Assembly (NCBI GenBank): GCA_002329075.1
Contig: DCXR01000015.1
Span: 1 to 9,862 of the forward strand
Length of the DNA: 9,862 nt
Direction of reading: 5' to 3'
Origin: Candidatus Neomicrothrix sp. UBA2131
Lineage (GTDB): Bacteria; Actinomycetota; Acidimicrobiia; Acidimicrobiales; MedAcidi-G1
Positions 7,006 through 9,862 of the stretch are shown in pieces. The first letter of the stretch is position 1. Every line of letters starts with the position of its first letter. Below the pieces are notes generated by a model. That model was given only the letters and a program-made list of their open reading frames with translations, did no database searches and was not told the origin of the DNA. Position numbers and translations under genes: made by a program.

Positions 7006-8673
7006 ATGGTCCAACGACCTGCCCTGCTGCCCATCGCCGCCGCGTTCGCACTCGTGGTGCTGGTCGGCATCCTGACTGCTGCGCCGGTCGCCGCCCAGCC
7101 CGGCCCCGGTGGCCGCGACCCTGCCACCGGTGTCGACCACACCGGAGCTGCGCCGGTCGCCTATCAGGCCCCGGTCGACACACCGGTCATCGACGGGTTC
7201 CGACCGCCGGCCCGGCCGTGGTTGCCCGGCAACCGTGGCTACGAGTACGCCACGTTCCCCGGGCAGGTGGTGCGCGCCGCCGCCGACGGGAGAGTCTTGT
7301 TCGCCGGCACGGTTGCCGGCACCCGTCATGTCACCTTGATCCATTCAGACGGTCTACGGACCAGCTATTCGTTCCTGGCCTCGGTCGAGGTCGCGCAGGC
7401 CCGGGAGGTCCTCGCCGGGACGGCTGTGGGACGCGCCGCAACCACGTTCCACTTCGGTGTCCGCGACCCGGACGGTACCTACCTTGATCCGGGCCTGCTG
7501 TTCGAGACCAACGGCGTGCTTCGGGCCCGGCTGGCCCCCCACGACGAGGAGGCGATCGTCGCTGCGGCGCGAGAGTTCCTCGGCGACGAGCGGTCGGCGT
7601 TGGGGAACCTGGTTGCGGCCGCCGGGTCGGTGACCTCCTGGGCGGGCGCGCAGTTCGTCGAGGGCGCAACGCTCGGACACCAACTGGTTGTAAGCGCCGG
7701 ACGGACAGCCCTCGGCGGCCTGACATGGTACGTCGAACGCCCGATCGTGGCGGTGGGCGCCTCGATCGACCTCGCCACCGACCTCCTTGCAGCGCTGCCG
7801 ACGCCCGAGTGCACACCCTCGGAGGTCGGCGTCGCGTCACCTCAGGGTGGCCGCGTCGCGATCCTGGTGCCGGGCCTCGGTTCCGGACAGGACGGTGGAC
7901 CGATCACCGACCTCGACATGCGGGCCCTGGGCATCGATCCCGACGACGTCGTACGCTTTTCCTACGGGGGAGGGCGCTTCGCCGGCGACGGCCCCGTCCC
8001 CGAATGGGCTACGCGGTTGGAGGCCTCTCACGAGGTCGCAGGCGATGTGTACCGCCCGGTCGAGGAGAGTGCCGAACTCCTGGCGCAACTCCTCTCCGAC
8101 ATTGCGGGGGAGCGGCCCGGTGCCATCCTCGAGGTCTACGGGCATTCGCTGGGCGGCCTAGTGGCGCTCGAGGGTGTCGCCCGGTTGGCGGCTGACACCG
8201 ATGCGCCACAGTTGCGCCTGGTGACGCTGTCGACACCGCACGGTGGAAACCTCCTGGCGGAGGGATTCGACTTCCTGGGTGCGCTGCCGGGCGTAGCCGA
8301 GGCCTTTCGCCTCGGCGGACGCCCTGAGGTCGGCCAGCCGGTCCTCGCCGACCTGGCGGTGGGTGCCCTGCGTCCGGCGCCTGCGGGCGTCGAGGCGCTC
8401 AGCCTTGTGGCCTCCGGCGACCTGATCGTCCCGGCGGGTCGTGCCGAACTCGACGGTGCCCGCACGGTCGTCGTCGACATGCTCGGCACGGACGCCCATG
8501 GAGGCCTCGCCGGCCACCGGGACGCCCTACGCGAGATCAGCCTCTTCCTCGCAGGCCGGCCTGCAGCCTGCCAGTCGCTGGCAGAACGCCTGGGCGGGGT
8601 TGCGGTTCCGTTCATCATCGAGTCCGCAAGCCAACTGGTCATGCCATCCGGGTTGTCGGGGTACCTGGGGTGA
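7006..8673 (+). CDS. Secreted fusion of a degenerate M23/LytM domain and an alpha/beta-hydrolase
   Basis: This 555-residue protein has a clear Sec signal peptide (hydrophobic residues about 10-26, likely cut after PVAA at residue 30). Residues about 55-170 match the M23 (lysostaphin/LytM) fold: FPGQVVRAAADGRVLFAGTV, a DGLRTSYSFL segment where active enzymes have a His, and TFHFGVRDPDG. The zinc/catalytic residues are mostly gone: HxxxD is N76-x3-E80, and HxH is T147-x-H149. Residues about 280-530 form an alpha/beta-hydrolase: VAILVPGLGSG near the oxyanion position, nucleophile elbow GHSLGG with Ser381, STPHGG, a likely acid at Asp472 (SGDLIVP) and a likely His at 498 or 504. This half resembles lipase/PGAP1-like esterases. 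An M23 protein beside rpsB is common in actinobacteria; the hydrolase fusion is what stands out. It probably acts in the cell envelope, with an unknown ester or lipid substrate. The LytM part may only bind peptidoglycan or regulate an amidase (inference). Confidence 0.85.
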   Translation: MVQRPALLPIAAAFALVVLVGILTAAPVAAQPGPGGRDPATGVDHTGAAPVAYQAPVDTPVIDGFRPPARPWLPGNRGYEYATFPGQVVRAAADGRVLFAGTVAGTRHVTLIHSDGLRTSYSFLASVEVAQAREVLAGTAVGRAATTFHFGVRDPDGTYLDPGLLFETNGVLRARLAPHDEEAIVAAAREFLGDERSALGNLVAAAGSVTSWAGAQFVEGATLGHQLVVSAGRTALGGLTWYVERPIVAVGASIDLATDLLAALPTPECTPSEVGVASPQGGRVAILVPGLGSGQDGGPITDLDMRALGIDPDDVVRFSYGGGRFAGDGPVPEWATRLEASHEVAGDVYRPVEESAELLAQLLSDIAGERPGAILEVYGHSLGGLVALEGVARLAADTDAPQLRLVTLSTPHGGNLLAEGFDFLGALPGVAEAFRLGGRPEVGQPVLADLAVGALRPAPAGVEALSLVASGDLIVPAGRAELDGARTVVVDMLGTDAHGGLAGHRDALREISLFLAGRPAACQSLAERLGGVAVPFIIESASQLVMPSGLSGYLG

Positions 8674-8686
8674 CCGGCGCCGTGGG

Positions 8687-8722
8687 TCCCGGGGGTCGCG
8701 ATCCGCCGCCCGACTCCCGGGG
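8687..8722 (+). terminator. GC-rich hairpin after the hydrolase gene, probable terminator
   Basis: Bases 8687-8698 pair with 8711-8722 in a 12-pair stem containing two G-T wobbles, around a 12-base loop. It begins 13 bases after the stop. No T-run follows, which is common for actinobacterial terminator hairpins. It separates the yifB-dprA-hydrolase run from rpsB. Confidence 0.45.
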
Positions 8723-8742
8723 GAGCCGCCGTCGGCCGCCGC

Positions 8743-8748
8743 TACACT
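8743..8748 (+). promoter_or_regulatory. Possible -10 box of the rpsB promoter
   Basis: TACACT fits the actinobacterial TAnnnT -10 pattern in an otherwise GC-rich gap. It lies just downstream of the terminator-like hairpin and 119 bases before the rpsB ATG. No good -35 hexamer is visible at the expected distance. If it is used, transcription would start near 8755. Confidence 0.35.
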
Positions 8749-8756
8749 CCGTCGCT

Positions 8757-8779
8757 GGCCACCGCACCGTGTGGTGGCC
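8757..8779 (+). promoter_or_regulatory. Hairpin at the 5' end of the predicted rpsB leader
   Basis: GGCCACC at 8757-8763 pairs perfectly with GGTGGCC at 8773-8779 around a nine-base loop. It would be at the very 5' end of a transcript from the TACACT box. It could be an S2 autoregulatory element, an mRNA-stabilising hairpin, or incidental. S2 is known to repress its own rpsB-tsf operon through the leader in gamma-proteobacteria; extension to this organism is inference. Confidence 0.4.
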
Positions 8780-8852
8780 GCGAATCCACCTACACCCCGA
8801 CCCACCCACGGTCGCCTCCGGGCGCAGGGACGGGGCGAGTCGAACCGATGGG

Positions 8853-8860
8853 AAAGGAGG
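8853..8860 (+). promoter_or_regulatory. Strong ribosome binding site of rpsB
   Basis: AAAGGAGG with a seven-base spacer precedes the ATG at 8868. It is the strongest Shine-Dalgarno in the window, as expected for a ribosomal protein gene. Confidence 0.85.
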
Positions 8861-8867
8861 GCACGGC

Positions 8868-9862
8868 ATGGCTGTCGTGACCATGAAGCAGTTGCTCGAG
8901 GCGGGTGTGCACTTCGGTCACCAGACCCGCCGCTGGAACCCCAAGATGCGGCGGTTCATCCACGGCGAGCGGTCCGGGATCTACATAATCGATCTCCACC
9001 AGACCCTCGACCGGATCGAGAAGGCGTACGTGTTCGTGCGGGACCTCGTCGCCGATGGTGGCCGGGTGCTCTTCGTCGGCACAAAGCGCCAGGCACAGGA
9101 TCCGATCAACTCCTACGCCGAGAAGTGTGGGATGCCGTTCATCAACCAGCGCTGGCTGGGTGGCACCCTCACCAACTTCTCGACCATCTCGAAGCGTGTC
9201 GGCAAGATGCTCGAGTACCAGCGCATGCGCGACTCGGGCGAGTTCGAGGCCATGCCCAAGAAGGAGGCGCTGTTGCTGTCGCGCGAGCTCGAGAAGCTCG
9301 AGCGGAACCTGGGTGGTATCCGGGACATGGAGCGGCTGCCCGATGCCGTATTCGTTATCGACACCGCCCGTGAGCACATCGCCGTCACAGAAGCCAACAA
9401 GTTGGGGATCCCGATCGTGGCAGTGGTCGACACCGATTGCGATCCGGACGTGATCCAGTACCTGATCCCCGGCAACGACGATGCCATCCGGGCCGGCCGG
9501 CTGCTCTGTCGCATCCTGTCCGACGCCGTCGAGGAGGGTCGCTACATCGCCAACTCCCGCATCGCTGCAGCAGAGGACGAAGGCCCTTCGCTCGATGCCG
9601 ACGACCGTGCCGCCGAGCAGGCGGAGGCACGTGTCGAGGCCGGGGCGGCAGGAGCCGAACGTGAGGCCCGCGTGGTGGCGTCCGTGGAGGTTCCCGGTGA
9701 GGCCGGTGAGGCCGCAAGCGAGGTTCCTGTTGGTGCCGGTGAGGCCGCAAGCGAGGTTCCTGTTGGTGCCGGTGAGGCCGTAACCGAGGTTTCTGCTGAG
9801 GCCGGTGAGGCCGTAACCGAGGTTTCTGCTGAGGCCGGTGAGGTCGCTGCCGGGACCTTCCC
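8868..9862 (+). CDS. rpsB: 30S ribosomal protein S2 with long repetitive C-terminal tail (3'-partial)
   Basis: The first 225 residues are a canonical S2: AGVHFGHQTRRWNPKM, FIHGERSGIYIIDL, VLFVGTKRQAQ, NQRWLGGTLTNF, FVIDTAREHIAVTEA and IQYLIPGNDDAIR are all present. S2 binds the 30S platform/head junction late in assembly and is needed for S1 recruitment where S1 is present. After about residue 225 the frame continues for at least 106 more residues of acidic Ala/Glu/Gly/Val-rich sequence, and no stop is reached before the window ends. Bacterial S2 usually ends within a few tens of residues of the core, although actinobacterial S2 often has an acidic extension. The tail includes four 33-bp repeat units. 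The gene normally precedes tsf, which should lie just beyond the right edge. The ATG is chosen by the AAAGGAGG seven bases upstream and the conserved AVVTMKQLLEAG start. Confidence 0.96.
   Translation, partial: MAVVTMKQLLEAGVHFGHQTRRWNPKMRRFIHGERSGIYIIDLHQTLDRIEKAYVFVRDLVADGGRVLFVGTKRQAQDPINSYAEKCGMPFINQRWLGGTLTNFSTISKRVGKMLEYQRMRDSGEFEAMPKKEALLLSRELEKLERNLGGIRDMERLPDAVFVIDTAREHIAVTEANKLGIPIVAVVDTDCDPDVIQYLIPGNDDAIRAGRLLCRILSDAVEEGRYIANSRIAAAEDEGPSLDADDRAAEQAEARVEAGAAGAEREARVVASVEVPGEAGEAASEVPVGAGEAASEVPVGAGEAVTEVSAEAGEAVTEVSAEAGEVAAGTF
9705..9836 (+). repeat. rpsB: Four 33-bp tandem units in the rpsB tail (2 + 2 types)
   Basis: Units at 9705-9737 and 9738-9770 are identical and encode GEAASEVPVGA. 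Units at 9771-9803 and 9804-9836 are identical to each other and encode GEAVTEVSAEA. A partial GEV copy starts at 9837. The codons GTT, CCT, GGT, TCT and GTA are AT-ending in several places, unlike the rest of the window. The pairwise identity implies recent stepwise duplication. Confidence 0.9.

Noticed and set aside
5910..7487. 525-codon + strand frame running through dprA into the hydrolase gene
   Set aside because: It overlaps two well-supported genes in another frame, and the product is Arg/Trp/Pro-rich without motifs.
8441..9373. 310-codon + strand frame overlapping the hydrolase 3' end and rpsB
   Set aside because: It is out of frame with S2, which is certain. It also crosses the hairpin and leader region.

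Overview
The window is very GC-rich and carries a housekeeping block ordered yifB (comM) - dprA - M23-type protein - rpsB, the order typical of the actinobacterial rpsB-tsf neighbourhood. Together with a Thr-rich TTTEAP lipoprotein linker and a GAC-GGGG lipobox, this suggests an actinobacterium. Acidimicrobiia or a relative is my best guess, inferred from style of sequence and not from any search. All genes lie on the + strand.

Region 1 (1-4105) is accessory and extracytoplasmic in character. A very long, Cys-paired, Gly/Pro-rich tandem-repeat protein enters from the left edge with its start outside the window. It carries ten units of about 60 residues with a CPPEG...C signature, then a second DG-rich repeat type with a longer period, then an Ala-rich helical tail. 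Fifteen bases after its stop comes a lipoprotein with a Thr-rich stalk and a pentapeptide-repeat beta-helix bracketed by two Cys pairs. The pair looks like a two-gene cell-surface cassette of unknown function, and I recognise no named family for the large protein.

Region 2 (4106-8673) holds the DNA-uptake/recombination pair yifB/comM and dprA, whose reading frames overlap. They are followed by a secreted protein that joins an M23/LytM-like domain with a degraded zinc site to an alpha/beta-hydrolase domain with an intact GHSLGG nucleophile elbow. The last stop is followed by a strong GC-rich hairpin.

Region 3 (8674-9862) is the rpsB leader and rpsB itself, cut by the right edge. The leader has a putative -10 box, a hairpin close to the predicted transcript start and a strong Shine-Dalgarno. 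The S2 core is normal, but it continues into an unusually long acidic Ala/Glu-rich tail that includes four 33-bp tandem units and is still open at the window end.

The strongest candidates for undescribed biology are the CPPEG repeat protein with its lipoprotein partner, and the LytM-pseudoenzyme/hydrolase fusion. No tRNA, rRNA, CRISPR array or insertion sequence was seen.
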